Source: Promicromonospora sukumoe
GTDB taxonomy: Bacteria; Actinomycetota; Actinomycetes; Actinomycetales; Cellulomonadaceae
DNA: 64,000 nucleotides
Direction of reading: 5' to 3'
NCBI RefSeq assembly: GCF_014137995.1
Contig: NZ_JACGWV010000001.1
Location: 2,232,001-2,296,000, forward strand
A program made the position numbers and the translations under genes. This document shows, in pieces, positions 32,833 to 40,731 of this stretch. Each line of letters opens with the position of its first letter. Within the stretch, counting starts at the first letter, position 1. The notes under the pieces were generated by a model that ran no database searches, was not told the DNA's origin, and was given only the letters and a program-made list of their open reading frames with translations.

Positions 32833-33402
32833 TCAGGTTTCGCCGACGACGCTCGTGCCGAGCGCCGAGCGCACCTTGCCGAGCTCCACCTCGAGCTCCC
32901 ACGGCGTGGTCACGTGCGGGATGGCCGACGCCACGCACGACGGCTTGCCCGTGTGCAGGGTCAGGCTCGTGCCCAGGCTGTCCGCCCGCCACGCGCCGGG
33001 GCCGACCAGCTCGAACTCTCCGGCGTCGTCGCGGCGCAGCACCACCACGTACTCGTGCCCGCTGCGCAGGATCGACGGCAGGTGCGCACCGGGCGGCGAC
33101 GACGCCGACCCGACCTGCGAGACCGCCAGCACCGCGTCCGTCTCCACCGCGCCGAGCAGCACCTTGCGCAGCTCGAACTCGGTGCGGGTCCACGGCACCC
33201 GGTCCACGACGTCCACCCCGGAGCGGCCCGCCTGCACCAGGGCGACGACGTCGGCGTCGGCGACGAGCTGCTCGACCGTGCCGTACTGCTCCGGCACCGT
33301 GAAGTTCGCCGTGCTCACGTCCCGCACGCAACCGCTGAGACCGAGGCTGAGGAGACCGCCGACGGCGAGCACGCCCCACAGGGCCACCATGCGCGTACGC
33401 AT
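32833..33402 (-). CDS. Putative lipoprotein of unknown function
   Basis: The 189-residue protein has an N-terminal signal (MRTRMVALWGVLAVGGLLSL) ending in the lipobox LSGC, so it should be lipid-anchored outside the membrane. The mature part is a mixed alpha-beta domain (FTVPEQYGTVEQLVADADVV, EYVVVLRRDD) with no motif known to me. It lies 45 bases upstream of the ChbG gene on the same strand and might be in its transcript, but nothing else ties them. Confidence 0.65.
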   Translation of the reverse strand: MRTRMVALWGVLAVGGLLSLGLSGCVRDVSTANFTVPEQYGTVEQLVADADVVALVQAGRSGVDVVDRVPWTRTEFELRKVLLGAVETDAVLAVSQVGSASSPPGAHLPSILRSGHEYVVVLRRDDAGEFELVGPGAWRADSLGTSLTLHTGKPSCVASAIPHVTTPWELEVELGKVRSALGTSVVGET

Positions 33403-33716
33403 CAGCCGCTCCCGCCCTCGTCCTGGTCATCAGGCGCCCGGTCGGCACCCACTGAGAGAGAGCGACAGGACGCGGGCGCTTGGTGCGGCAGCTTCGTGTG
33501 TACTCGCTTGCAGTGCAACGAATGCTCCACGGCGCCGTGACCCGGGACAAGGCCCCACGAGGGCGAACACGGAAGGCCCGACCCCTTTTTTTGCCGCCAT
33601 CTGAAAAAGCGGGGCAAAACCGGGGTGACGGGTTCGTCAAGCCTCCGACGGCGCCGCGTGGCGGCACCCGGCGGACGGGTTCAGGCGGGCCGGTTCAGTC
33701 GGACGGCGTCAGGCGG
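33403..33716. other. Intergenic region, no gene seen
   Basis: This gap of about 310 bases holds the upstream region of the lipoprotein gene and the 3' flank of the Pro-rich protein gene. It has a run of seven T at 33583-33595, with no convincing stem before it. Several short G+C-rich repeats of the form GGCGGACGGGTTCAGGCGG occur near 33670-33715. No coding region or RNA gene could be supported. Confidence 0.5.
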
Positions 33717-34421
33717 TCACGCGGCGTGCGCGCTGCCGATCGCACGCACGAGGCCCGACGTCGAGATCGAGCCCTTGCGATAACGCTCGACGGCGGCGAC
33801 GAGCGCCTCGCCCACGTCGCTCGGCACCCGCGAGGACCGCGTCGCCGGGTACCAGATCTCCCGCTCGAACACGGCGGTCCGCCGGGCCGGGCCACGGAAC
33901 AGGCGCCCGGCCAGGGGCTGCGGCGCACCCGCCGGGGGCGCGGGCACGGGCGGCAGGGGAACCGGAGGCAGGGGAACGGGAGGCAGCGGGACCGGCCCGG
34001 GCACGGCGGCCGAGGCCGCGGCCTGCTGGTTCGCGAGCTGCGACGCGCGGTAGCGGACGCCGGGGTTCCACCGCAGGGTCGGCGTCGTGGGCTCCGCGGC
34101 CCGCACGCCGCTGGTCTCGCGGCGGGGCGTGAGCGGCTCCGGCGCGGCGGTATCAACCACAGCGGCATCGGGTGCGTCGTCGGCGACGGTCGCATCAGCA
34201 ACGGCAGCGTCAGGAGCCTCGTCGGCGCTCGCGGCGGACCGGGCGGCCTGCTCGGCGTGCGCTGTGCGGAGCGCCGCGACGATCCGGGCGACGCGCCCCG
34301 TGTCGGAGAGCCGGCCGGTCACCTCCGCCGCGGCGGCCGGCGGCGCCTCCTCCGGCTCACCCGGCTGATCCGAGGGCTCACCCGGCTGGTCCGAGACCTG
34401 GTCCTGCGTACCGTCCGCCAT
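33717..34421 (-). CDS. Low-complexity protein with VPLPP repeats, unknown function
   Basis: The 234-residue protein has acidic, Ala/Pro-rich N-terminal residues with a doubled SDQPGEP. A middle part carries three exact PPVPL/VPLPP units (about residues 143-160), and the final 65 residues look folded (FEREIWYPATRSSRVPSDVG, then ERYRKGSISTSGLVRAIGSA). No transmembrane segment or known domain is visible. It looks like a largely disordered actinobacterial protein of unknown role. ATG at 34421. Confidence 0.6.
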   Translation of the reverse strand: MADGTQDQVSDQPGEPSDQPGEPEEAPPAAAAEVTGRLSDTGRVARIVAALRTAHAEQAARSAASADEAPDAAVADATVADDAPDAAVVDTAAPEPLTPRRETSGVRAAEPTTPTLRWNPGVRYRASQLANQQAAASAAVPGPVPLPPVPLPPVPLPPVPAPPAGAPQPLAGRLFRGPARRTAVFEREIWYPATRSSRVPSDVGEALVAAVERYRKGSISTSGLVRAIGSAHAA

Positions 34422-34545
34422 GACCGCGCTCCCTCACCGTCGACCTCGCCGCGACCCGTCGCGGTGCTGTCCCATATGTTCCCTGCCAGGCCCTGGGCGT
34501 GCAAGCCCCGGACCTGGTGGGGGACATCGGCCGGGCGTGTTCCGG

Positions 34546-35211
34546 TCAGTCCCCGCCCAGCATGTCCAGGAAGCTGGGCGTGCTGGCGAACGGGTCGCCC
34601 GGCTTGGCGTGCTCGCCGCGTGCGGCGACGATCCCGGCCAGGGCCCGGCCGGCCCGCTCGATGCGTTCCGGCAGGGAGCTGGCGCCGTCGTCGTGCCGGG
34701 TGCGGTCGCCGGCCTGCGCCCAGTCGTCCGTGGCCGCGAAGACCGACGTGGTGACGACGTCGGCCCGCAGGTAGGTGAACAGCGGGCGCATCGAGTACTC
34801 CAGCGCGAGCGAGTGCCGCGGTGTGCCGCCGGTCGCGCCGAGCAGCACGGGCATGCCCGTCAGGGCGTCCTTGTCGAGGATGTCGACGAAGGACTTGAAC
34901 AGCCCGGAGTACGTGGTGGTGAACAGCGGGCTGACGGCGATGACGCCGTCGGCCCCCGTGATCGTCTCGATGTCGCGGCCCAGGTCCCCCGAGGGGAACC
35001 CGGTGAGCATCGCGTCGATGATCGCGTGCCCGTGGTCGCGCAGCTCGACGACCTCGACGGTCACGTCGTGGCCCAGGGCCTCGAGCTCGTGCACCGTCGC
35101 GTCGGCCAGCCGGTCCGCGAGCAGCCGCGTGGAGGACGGCTGGCCCAGCCCCGCGTGCACGACGGCGATCGTGCGGCGCGGCTTGTCCTCGACGGGGACG
35201 ATGTCTGTCAT
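34546..35211 (-). CDS. NADPH-dependent FMN reductase (CE1759-like)
   Basis: The 221-residue flavodoxin-like reductase has IAVVHAGLGQPSSTRLLADR (phosphate loop), GVIAVSPLFTTTYSGLFKSF (typical FMN-reductase block) and MPVLLGATGGTPRHSLALEY. It should make reduced FMN for the LLM-class monooxygenase encoded immediately upstream; their coding regions overlap by one base (TGATG). Pairs of this kind are described as the CE1758/CE1759 families. The C-terminal PSFLDMLGG is typical of this subgroup. Confidence 0.93.
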   Translation of the reverse strand: MTDIVPVEDKPRRTIAVVHAGLGQPSSTRLLADRLADATVHELEALGHDVTVEVVELRDHGHAIIDAMLTGFPSGDLGRDIETITGADGVIAVSPLFTTTYSGLFKSFVDILDKDALTGMPVLLGATGGTPRHSLALEYSMRPLFTYLRADVVTTSVFAATDDWAQAGDRTRHDDGASSLPERIERAGRALAGIVAARGEHAKPGDPFASTPSFLDMLGGD

Positions 35212-36365
35212 CAGAGAGCCTCCTCGGCCCGCTTGCCGGTGTACTCGTCGCCGCCGTCACCCACGTGGGTGGCGCCGGTCTCGCCCTTGGCCTGCGCCGC
35301 GGCGACCCGCTCGGCGTGCGTCGGCGGGTTGGCCGGCACGTCCTTCGGGAGCTTGGCGTCGGCGATCTTGCGCAGCTCCGGCACGACGTCGGCGGCCAGG
35401 ATGTCGATCTGCTCCAGGACGGTCTTCAGGGGCAGGCCGGCGTGGTCCATGAGGAACATCTGGCGCTGGTAGTAGCCGACCTCGTCGATGAACGAGCCGT
35501 ACCGGTCGACGACCTCCTGCGGGGAGCCGACGGTCAGCGGGGTGTCGCGCGTGAAGTCCTCCATCGTGGGGCCGTGCCCGTAGACGGGCGCGTTGTCGAA
35601 GTACGGCCGGAACTCGGTGATCGCGTCCTGGCTGTTCTTCCGCATGAAGACCTGGCCGCCGAGGCCCACGATCGCCTGGTCGGCGCGGCCGTGGCCGTAG
35701 TGCTCGAACCGCTGGCGGTAGAAGGCCACCATCTGCTTGGTGTGGCTCATGGGCCAGAAGATGTTGTTGTGCAGGAACCCGTCACCGTAGTAGGCGGCCT
35801 GCTCGGCGATCTCGGGGCTGCGGATCGAGCCGTGCCACACGAACGGCGGCACGCCGTCCAGCGGGCGCGGGGTGGCGGTGAAGCCCTGCAGCGGGGTGCG
35901 GAACTTGCCCTCCCAGTCCACGACGTCCTCGGTCCACAGGCGTCGCACGAGCGCGTAGTTCTCGATGGCGAGCGGGATGCCCTGGCGGATGTCCTGCCCG
36001 AACCACGGGTACACGGGGCCGGTGTTGCCGCGCCCCATCATGAGGTCCATGCGCCCGTCGGAGATGACCTGGAGCATCGCGTACTCCTCGGCGATGCGGA
36101 CCGGGTCGTTGGTGGTGATCAGCGTCGTGGCCGTGGACAGGGTGATGTCCTTGGTCACGCCCGCGAGGTAGCCGAGCATCGTCGTCGGGCTCGAGGCCAC
36201 GAACGGCGGGTTGTGGTGCTCACCGGTGGCGAAGACGTCGAGGCCTGCCTCGTCCGCGTGCTTCGCGATGGTGAGCATGGCCCGGACGCGCTCGGTGTCG
36301 TCCGGGGTGTGCCCGGTGGTCGGGTCCGTCGTCACGTCGCTGACACTGAAGATCCCGAACTGCAT
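35211..36365 (-). CDS. LLM-class FMN-dependent monooxygenase (CE1758-like)
   Basis: The 384-residue luciferase-like monooxygenase runs from MQFGIFSVSDVTTDPTTGHT through EAGLDVFATGEHHNPPF, ITLSTATTLITTNDPVRIAE and LMMGRGNTGPVYPW. It is coupled to an FMN reductase and should use FMNH2 and O2; the substrate is unknown. ATG at 36365 has GAGGAGC upstream; the frame to 36422 is not supported. A perfect 20-bp palindrome at 36430-36449, 65 bases before the start, is probably the operator. The regulator is not adjacent. Confidence 0.93.
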   Translation of the reverse strand: MQFGIFSVSDVTTDPTTGHTPDDTERVRAMLTIAKHADEAGLDVFATGEHHNPPFVASSPTTMLGYLAGVTKDITLSTATTLITTNDPVRIAEEYAMLQVISDGRMDLMMGRGNTGPVYPWFGQDIRQGIPLAIENYALVRRLWTEDVVDWEGKFRTPLQGFTATPRPLDGVPPFVWHGSIRSPEIAEQAAYYGDGFLHNNIFWPMSHTKQMVAFYRQRFEHYGHGRADQAIVGLGGQVFMRKNSQDAITEFRPYFDNAPVYGHGPTMEDFTRDTPLTVGSPQEVVDRYGSFIDEVGYYQRQMFLMDHAGLPLKTVLEQIDILAADVVPELRKIADAKLPKDVPANPPTHAERVAAAQAKGETGATHVGDGGDEYTGKRAEEAL

Positions 36366-36429
36366 GATGCTGTGCTCCTCGATCGTGGTGCTGAGCTGGC
36401 TGCCGCACGTGCTGTGTGCCACCCGCGCT

Positions 36430-36449
36430 GTTCATGCATCTGCATGAAC
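36430..36449. promoter_or_regulatory. Perfect 20-bp palindromic operator
   Basis: GTTCATGCA-TC-TGCATGAAC is a perfect 9+2+9 inverted repeat. It lies upstream of the flavin monooxygenase/FMN reductase operon, in the size and shape of a MarR- or TetR-type site. Confidence 0.65.
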
Positions 36450-36489
36450 ATGGGTCCTAACCGGCAACCCGGGCCGATTGTTCCCGCCC

Positions 36490-36515
36490 GGAATGCTCTC
36501 ACCTGCTGCGACGTA
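36490..36515 (+). promoter_or_regulatory. Candidate SigR-type promoter of rbpA
   Basis: GGAAT, 18 bases, then GTA. The SigR (SigH) disulfide-stress consensus is GGAAT-N18-19-GTT, and rbpA of Streptomyces is known to be SigR-controlled. The last base differs. Confidence 0.35.
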
Positions 36516-36708
36516 CGTGACATCGCGCACATCCATACCCAGTTTGACCGCAGTGCGCTTGCGCGCGCACATCCGGTCGGTAGCCTGGATTGGCACACGG
36601 CTGGTCGTGAGACTGCCGAAACCTGGGCTGGAACATCACAGAGGGTCCCTGCGTTGGCTATACGGACCTTTTTCCGCCACCAATCCCGACAACCCTCTGG
36701 AGGACATC

Positions 36709-37053
36709 GTGCCTGACCGGTCCCTGCGCGGTATGAGCATCGGTAGTAAGAGCATGGAGTCCGACGAGGGCGTGGACTTCGCCCCTCGGTTCCAGGCCTA
36801 CTACGACTGCCCCAACGGCCACACCATCATCCTGCCCTTCGCCACCGACGCGGACGTGCCCCCGATCTGGGAGTGCCGCTGCGGCGAGGAGGCGCTCCTG
36901 CGCGACGCCGAGAAGCCCGAGCCGAAGGCGACCAAGCCGCAGCGCACCCACTGGGACATGCTGCTCGAGCGCCGCACGGTCAAGGAGCTCGAGGACCTGC
37001 TCGACGAGCGCCTCGAGCTGCTGCGCGCCGGCAAGCTCCGCCGCTCGGCCTGA
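36709..37053 (+). CDS. rbpA: RNA polymerase-binding protein RbpA
   Basis: The 114-residue actinobacterial protein stabilises the holoenzyme with principal sigma and promotes open-complex formation. It has the N-terminal RbpA core (RSLRGMSIGSKSMESDEGV, then RFQAYYDCPNGHTIILPFA), the metal-binding cysteines in CPNGH and CRCGEEA, and the sigma-interacting C-terminal helix (HWDMLLERRTVKELEDLLDE). GTG at 36709 follows GGAGGA and matches the conserved N-terminus PDRSLRG. A strong terminator follows at 37098. Confidence 0.96.
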   Translation: MPDRSLRGMSIGSKSMESDEGVDFAPRFQAYYDCPNGHTIILPFATDADVPPIWECRCGEEALLRDAEKPEPKATKPQRTHWDMLLERRTVKELEDLLDERLELLRAGKLRRSA

Positions 37054-37097
37054 CCCCTCCCGGGGGCCACGCCGCCCAGCAGCAGGAATTGCAGAAC

Positions 37098-37135
37098 GAC
37101 CGCTGGTCCGGACCTTCGGGTCCGGACCAGCGGTC
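37098..37135. terminator. Strong Rho-independent terminator (17-bp stem, TTCG loop)
   Basis: A perfect 17-bp stem beginning GACCGCTGGTCC has a TTCG tetraloop and is followed by GTTTTCGT on the plus strand. It ends rbpA and lies between convergent rbpA and lnt. Confidence 0.92.
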
Positions 37136-37155
37136 GTTTTCGTGCCCCCCACGGG

Positions 37156-38808
37156 TTACCGGCCCGACGACGCGGCCTCGGTGCCGGCCTCGTCCCGGCC
37201 GCGCGCCGTGCGCCGCTCCCCCACCCGCCCGACGACGCCCGCGACCACCAGCAGCACCGCGAGCCCGCCGACCACCCAGCCCGGCCAGTACCCCGCCGCC
37301 ACCGCCGGCGTCACCGACGACCGCAGCGGCAGGTTCACCACGAACTCGTCCGCCGTGAACAGCTCCGTGTCCCGCACCACGGTCCCGTCCGGGGTGATCA
37401 CCCCCGAGACACCGACCGTCGAGATCTGCACCGCCGCCCGGCCCGTCGTGATCGCCTGCACCCGCGACATCGCGAGCTGCTGCGTCGACTCCGCCGTGAA
37501 CCCGAACGACGCGTTGTTCGTCGGGACCACCAGCACCTGCGCGCCCTCCGTCACCGCGTCCCGCACGATCTCGTCGTACGCCACCTCGAAGCAGATCACC
37601 GTACCCAGCCGGTACGACCCCTGACCCAGCCGGCTCGGCACCTCCACGACCGGCGGGTTCACGCCCGCGATCATGTCCGTCGTCACCCGGTCCACCTGGT
37701 CCGAGAACACCCGCAGCACCGACCGCATCGGGATGTACTCACCGAACGGCGCCGGATGCTGCTTCGCGTACCGCCCGATCACGCCCTGCCCCGCCTGCCA
37801 CAGCAACGACACGTTGTACCGCCCGCCCGTCTCCGGGAACTCCTGCGCCCCCACCAGGATCGGTGCCCCCACCGCCGTCGACGCCGCGTCCAGCCCGCCC
37901 GCCACGTCCGCCGCCTCCTGCGGGTCCAGGTCGCTGCCGTTCTCCGGCCACAGCACCACGTCCAGCTCGCCGGCGAAGTCCTCCGCCAGCACGTACGTAC
38001 CCTCCAGGTGGTTGTTCAGCACCTCCGCCCGGTTCGCGAACGCCCCCAGCCCCGGCTCCCCCACGTTGCCCTGCACCGCACCGGCCCACAGCTGCCCGTG
38101 CTCCGCCAGGTCGCTCCCGGCGTCGTACACCACGTCCCCGTCCGGCGTCTCGACCGGCCCGGCGCTCGCGGACGTGGGCAGGGGCAGCACCAGCGGCACG
38201 ACGGCGACCGCGGCACCCAGCACGAGGGCCCCGGCGGCGCGGCCCACCCGGGCGCGGAGGGCGGCGGCCACGGCCAGGGCGAGCAACGCGCCCGCGAAGG
38301 CGACCAGGAGGCCCACGGCGACGGTGCCGCCGAGCCAGGCGGCGCGTCCGGTGGGGGCGCCGGCCATCGCCCAGGCGAGGCGCCCCCAGGGGAACCCGCC
38401 GAACGGGATCTCGGCCCGCCACTGCTCGACGGCGACGAACAGCACGGCGAACGCCGCCGCGAGCCGCCAGCCGCGCCGGCGCAGGAACGGGGCGCGGCGC
38501 ACCCAGGTCCACAGGGCGCCGAAGACGCCGAGGAACAGGGCCTGCAGCGTGGACAGGGCGATCCAGGGCACGGTCTCGGTGGACTCGTGCGCCCACCACA
38601 GGTGCGGCAGGAAGAAGGCGAGGCCGAACAGGGTCCCGATCAGCAGGTTCCACCAGGCGCTGTCCCGGCCGAGGGCCCAGTACAGGACCGCGACGGCGAC
38701 GAACGCGGCGGGCCACGCCCCGGCGTCGGGGAACGCGGACCACAGGACCAGGCCGCCGGGCACCGCGAGGAACAGGGACAGCAACCGGGACGGCTCAGGC
38801 ACGCGCAC
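37156..38808 (-). CDS. lnt: Apolipoprotein N-acyltransferase
   Basis: The 550-residue protein has an N-terminal membrane part of about 6-7 spans (residues 1-215), a nitrilase domain and a final transmembrane segment near the C-terminus. The catalytic Glu-Lys-Cys are visible as LWPENGSD, YAKQHPAPFGEYIP and VICFEVAYDE. It adds the third acyl chain to lipoproteins; Lnt activity occurs in high-G+C Gram-positives. The start is GTG at 38808. It follows the amidohydrolase gene after 47 bases on the same strand and may be co-transcribed. The basic C-terminus (RVGERRTARGRDEAG) is cytoplasmic. Confidence 0.94.
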   Translation of the reverse strand: MRVPEPSRLLSLFLAVPGGLVLWSAFPDAGAWPAAFVAVAVLYWALGRDSAWWNLLIGTLFGLAFFLPHLWWAHESTETVPWIALSTLQALFLGVFGALWTWVRRAPFLRRRGWRLAAAFAVLFVAVEQWRAEIPFGGFPWGRLAWAMAGAPTGRAAWLGGTVAVGLLVAFAGALLALAVAAALRARVGRAAGALVLGAAVAVVPLVLPLPTSASAGPVETPDGDVVYDAGSDLAEHGQLWAGAVQGNVGEPGLGAFANRAEVLNNHLEGTYVLAEDFAGELDVVLWPENGSDLDPQEAADVAGGLDAASTAVGAPILVGAQEFPETGGRYNVSLLWQAGQGVIGRYAKQHPAPFGEYIPMRSVLRVFSDQVDRVTTDMIAGVNPPVVEVPSRLGQGSYRLGTVICFEVAYDEIVRDAVTEGAQVLVVPTNNASFGFTAESTQQLAMSRVQAITTGRAAVQISTVGVSGVITPDGTVVRDTELFTADEFVVNLPLRSSVTPAVAAGYWPGWVVGGLAVLLVVAGVVGRVGERRTARGRDEAGTEAASSGR

Positions 38809-38855
38809 GGTCGCAGCCTACGGCCCCCGGCGGGGGCGCACGGTGCCGCCCGGCG

Positions 38856-40637
38856 TCAGAACGTGTCGTGCAGGACGACGCCGTCGCGCAGGGTGTGCAG
38901 GCACTCGGGCTGCACGGCGTCGGGCGACAGGTCGGGCAGCAGCGGGGTGCCGGCGCGGGCCTCCTCGCTCCAGGAGCTCAGGCGCCCGGGCGCGGCCTGC
39001 ACGCCGAGGTGCTCGGCCCGCCAGACGGCGAGGTGGGCGGGCGCGCCGACGCGGAGCTGTCCGGCGCCGGTGTGGTCGAGCCCGGCCAGGCGCCAGCCGC
39101 CGCGGGTGTGGGCGCGGAAGGCGGCACCGGCGGAGATGCGCTGGTCGGGGTCCTCGTGGGTGGTCGCGGCGCGCACGCCCTGCCAGGGGTCGACCGGCGT
39201 GACGGGCGTGTCGGAGCCGAACGCGAGCGGCACGCCCGCCTGGGCGAGGTCGGCGAACGGCATGATCGACCCGGCGCGCATCGCGCCGAGCCGGGAGGCG
39301 TAGACGCCCTTGCTGCCGCCGAACGAGGACTCGAACGCGGGCTGCACCGACAGGCCGATGCCGTGCACCAGGAGCGCGGCGAGGGTCACGGCGTCCACGA
39401 ACAGGGCGTGCTCGATGCGGTGGTGCCCGCCGCGCACGGCGCTGTCGCCGCTGACCTGGGCGGCGATCTGCAGGCCGAGCACCATCTCGTCCATGGCGCG
39501 GTCGCCGATGACGTGGAACGCGCTCTGCACCCCGGCCTCCCGGACGGCGACCAGGTGGTTCGCGATCTGGTCGGCGGCGAGGTACAGGTTGCCGGTCCAG
39601 GGCGAGCCGTCGGCGTTGGTCAGGGCGCCGGCGAAGCTGCCGGAGGACGGGTCGGCGGGCAGGTCCGAGTAGGGGCTGCGCATCGCGGCGGTGCGCGACC
39701 CGATGGACCCGTCGACGTTGAGGTCTCCGCCGATCCCCGTGAGGAACGGCAGCTCGGCGAGGAGCGCGCGGGCGTCGTCGGCGCTGGTACACAGCTCGCC
39801 GCGGTAGGCGGCCAGGTGCGGCAGGCCGAGGGCGTCCGCCTCGGCGAGGGCGTCGGCGCTCACGGAGGCCGCCGTCAGGGCGTGGAGCTCGGCCAGCCCC
39901 GCGCGGGAGTCGAGGTGCTCGCCGCTCATCTCGTGCACGGACACAATGCCGCGCGCCGCCCACGCGGACAGGGTCTCGCGGTACAGGCGGGAGCGGCGCT
40001 CGGGAGACAGGGCGTGCGCGACCTCGCGCACGGTGTGGTGCAGGTCGGCGGTGACCAGGCCGGTGTCGGCGGGGGCGTCGGACCACCCGGAGCCCGACAG
40101 GCCGGTGCCCGTCCAGGCGGGGTCGCGCTCGATGCCCGCACGCTGGGCCAGCGCGGAGGAGATGACGGCGGAGTGCACGTCGACGCGCGCCGCGTACACG
40201 GGGCGGCCGCCGCAGACGGCGTCGAGCTCGGCGCGCGTGAAGGCGCGCCGCTCGGGCCAGGCCTGCTCGTCCCAGCCGAAGGCGAGCAGCACCTGCTCGC
40301 CGGACGGGTCGGCCGCGTTCAGCCGGCGGCCGCCCTGCACCAGGGCGGCCAGCGCGTCGGCCAGGGAGTGCACGCCGCCCGCGGTGGTGAGGTCGACGGA
40401 GTCGGCGGCGAGGCCGCTCTCCAGCACGTGGGCGTGCGCGTCGACGAACCCGGGGGCGACCAGGGCGCCGTCCAGGTCGATCACGCGGTCGGCGCGGGCG
40501 GCGAGCCCGGCCGCGGTGTCGTCGGCGCCCAGCCACGCCACGACGCCGTCGTCCACGAGGATCGCCTCGGCGAACGGGTCGGCCCCGGAGTGGACGACGC
40601 CGTTGCGGTACAGGATGGATCGTGCTGGCTGGCTCAC
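38856..40637 (-). CDS. YtcJ-like metal-dependent amidohydrolase
   Basis: The 593-residue amidohydrolase-superfamily protein has the metal-binding HxH (PGFVDAHAHVLESG). RVDVHSAVISS, SAFHVIGDRAMDEM and HHRIEHALFVD are typical of the YtcJ branch, with the final aspartate in LAFGSDTPVTPVDPW. The substrate is unknown; related proteins hydrolyse N-substituted formamides or amides. The start is GTG at 40637, because TACAGT lies exactly 6 bases before it and the domain begins at once (ILYRNGVVHSG). It stands between helY and lnt on the same strand. Confidence 0.9.
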   Translation of the reverse strand: MSQPARSILYRNGVVHSGADPFAEAILVDDGVVAWLGADDTAAGLAARADRVIDLDGALVAPGFVDAHAHVLESGLAADSVDLTTAGGVHSLADALAALVQGGRRLNAADPSGEQVLLAFGWDEQAWPERRAFTRAELDAVCGGRPVYAARVDVHSAVISSALAQRAGIERDPAWTGTGLSGSGWSDAPADTGLVTADLHHTVREVAHALSPERRSRLYRETLSAWAARGIVSVHEMSGEHLDSRAGLAELHALTAASVSADALAEADALGLPHLAAYRGELCTSADDARALLAELPFLTGIGGDLNVDGSIGSRTAAMRSPYSDLPADPSSGSFAGALTNADGSPWTGNLYLAADQIANHLVAVREAGVQSAFHVIGDRAMDEMVLGLQIAAQVSGDSAVRGGHHRIEHALFVDAVTLAALLVHGIGLSVQPAFESSFGGSKGVYASRLGAMRAGSIMPFADLAQAGVPLAFGSDTPVTPVDPWQGVRAATTHEDPDQRISAGAAFRAHTRGGWRLAGLDHTGAGQLRVGAPAHLAVWRAEHLGVQAAPGRLSSWSEEARAGTPLLPDLSPDAVQPECLHTLRDGVVLHDTF

Positions 40638-40643
40638 GTCGGA

Positions 40644-40649
40644 ACTGTA
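40644..40649 (-). promoter_or_regulatory. Leaderless-type -10 box (TACAGT)
   Basis: On the minus strand TACAGT is 6 bases before the GTG of the YtcJ-like gene. It lies between that start and the helY terminator. Confidence 0.55.
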
Positions 40650-40656
40650 AACGATC

Positions 40657-40697
40657 GTGCCGGTCGACGCCCTGGTCAGGAGGGCGTCGACCGGCAC
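40657..40697. terminator. Terminator of helY (17-bp stem)
   Basis: GTGCCGGTCGACGCCCT, a 7-base loop and the exact complement form a 17-bp stem. It lies 35 bases after the helY stop codon and separates it from the YtcJ-like gene. Confidence 0.85.
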
Positions 40698-40731
40698 AGT
40701 CACCCGCTCAGGGGCCGGAACCGCGGGCCGG

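Larger units (their letters stand above)
36366..36708. other. Regulatory region between the monooxygenase operon and rbpA
   Basis: The 343-base gap contains divergent promoters and no gene. It holds a perfect palindrome at 36430-36449, a SigR-like promoter candidate at 36490-36515, and the 10-base direct repeat GCGCACATCC at 36525 and 36565 (40 bases apart). The ribosome site of rbpA (GGAGGA) is at its end. The leader of rbpA from the candidate promoter would be roughly 190 bases. Confidence 0.6.

Noticed and set aside
33583..33595. T-run as a Rho-independent terminator
   Set aside because: No stable stem precedes the T-run on either strand.
32012..33667. Long minus-strand reading frame that would extend the GPH transporter to over 1000 residues
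   Set aside because: The extra part is Arg/Gly/Ala-rich nonsense overlapping the ChbG and lipoprotein genes in another frame; the transporter begins at 32011.
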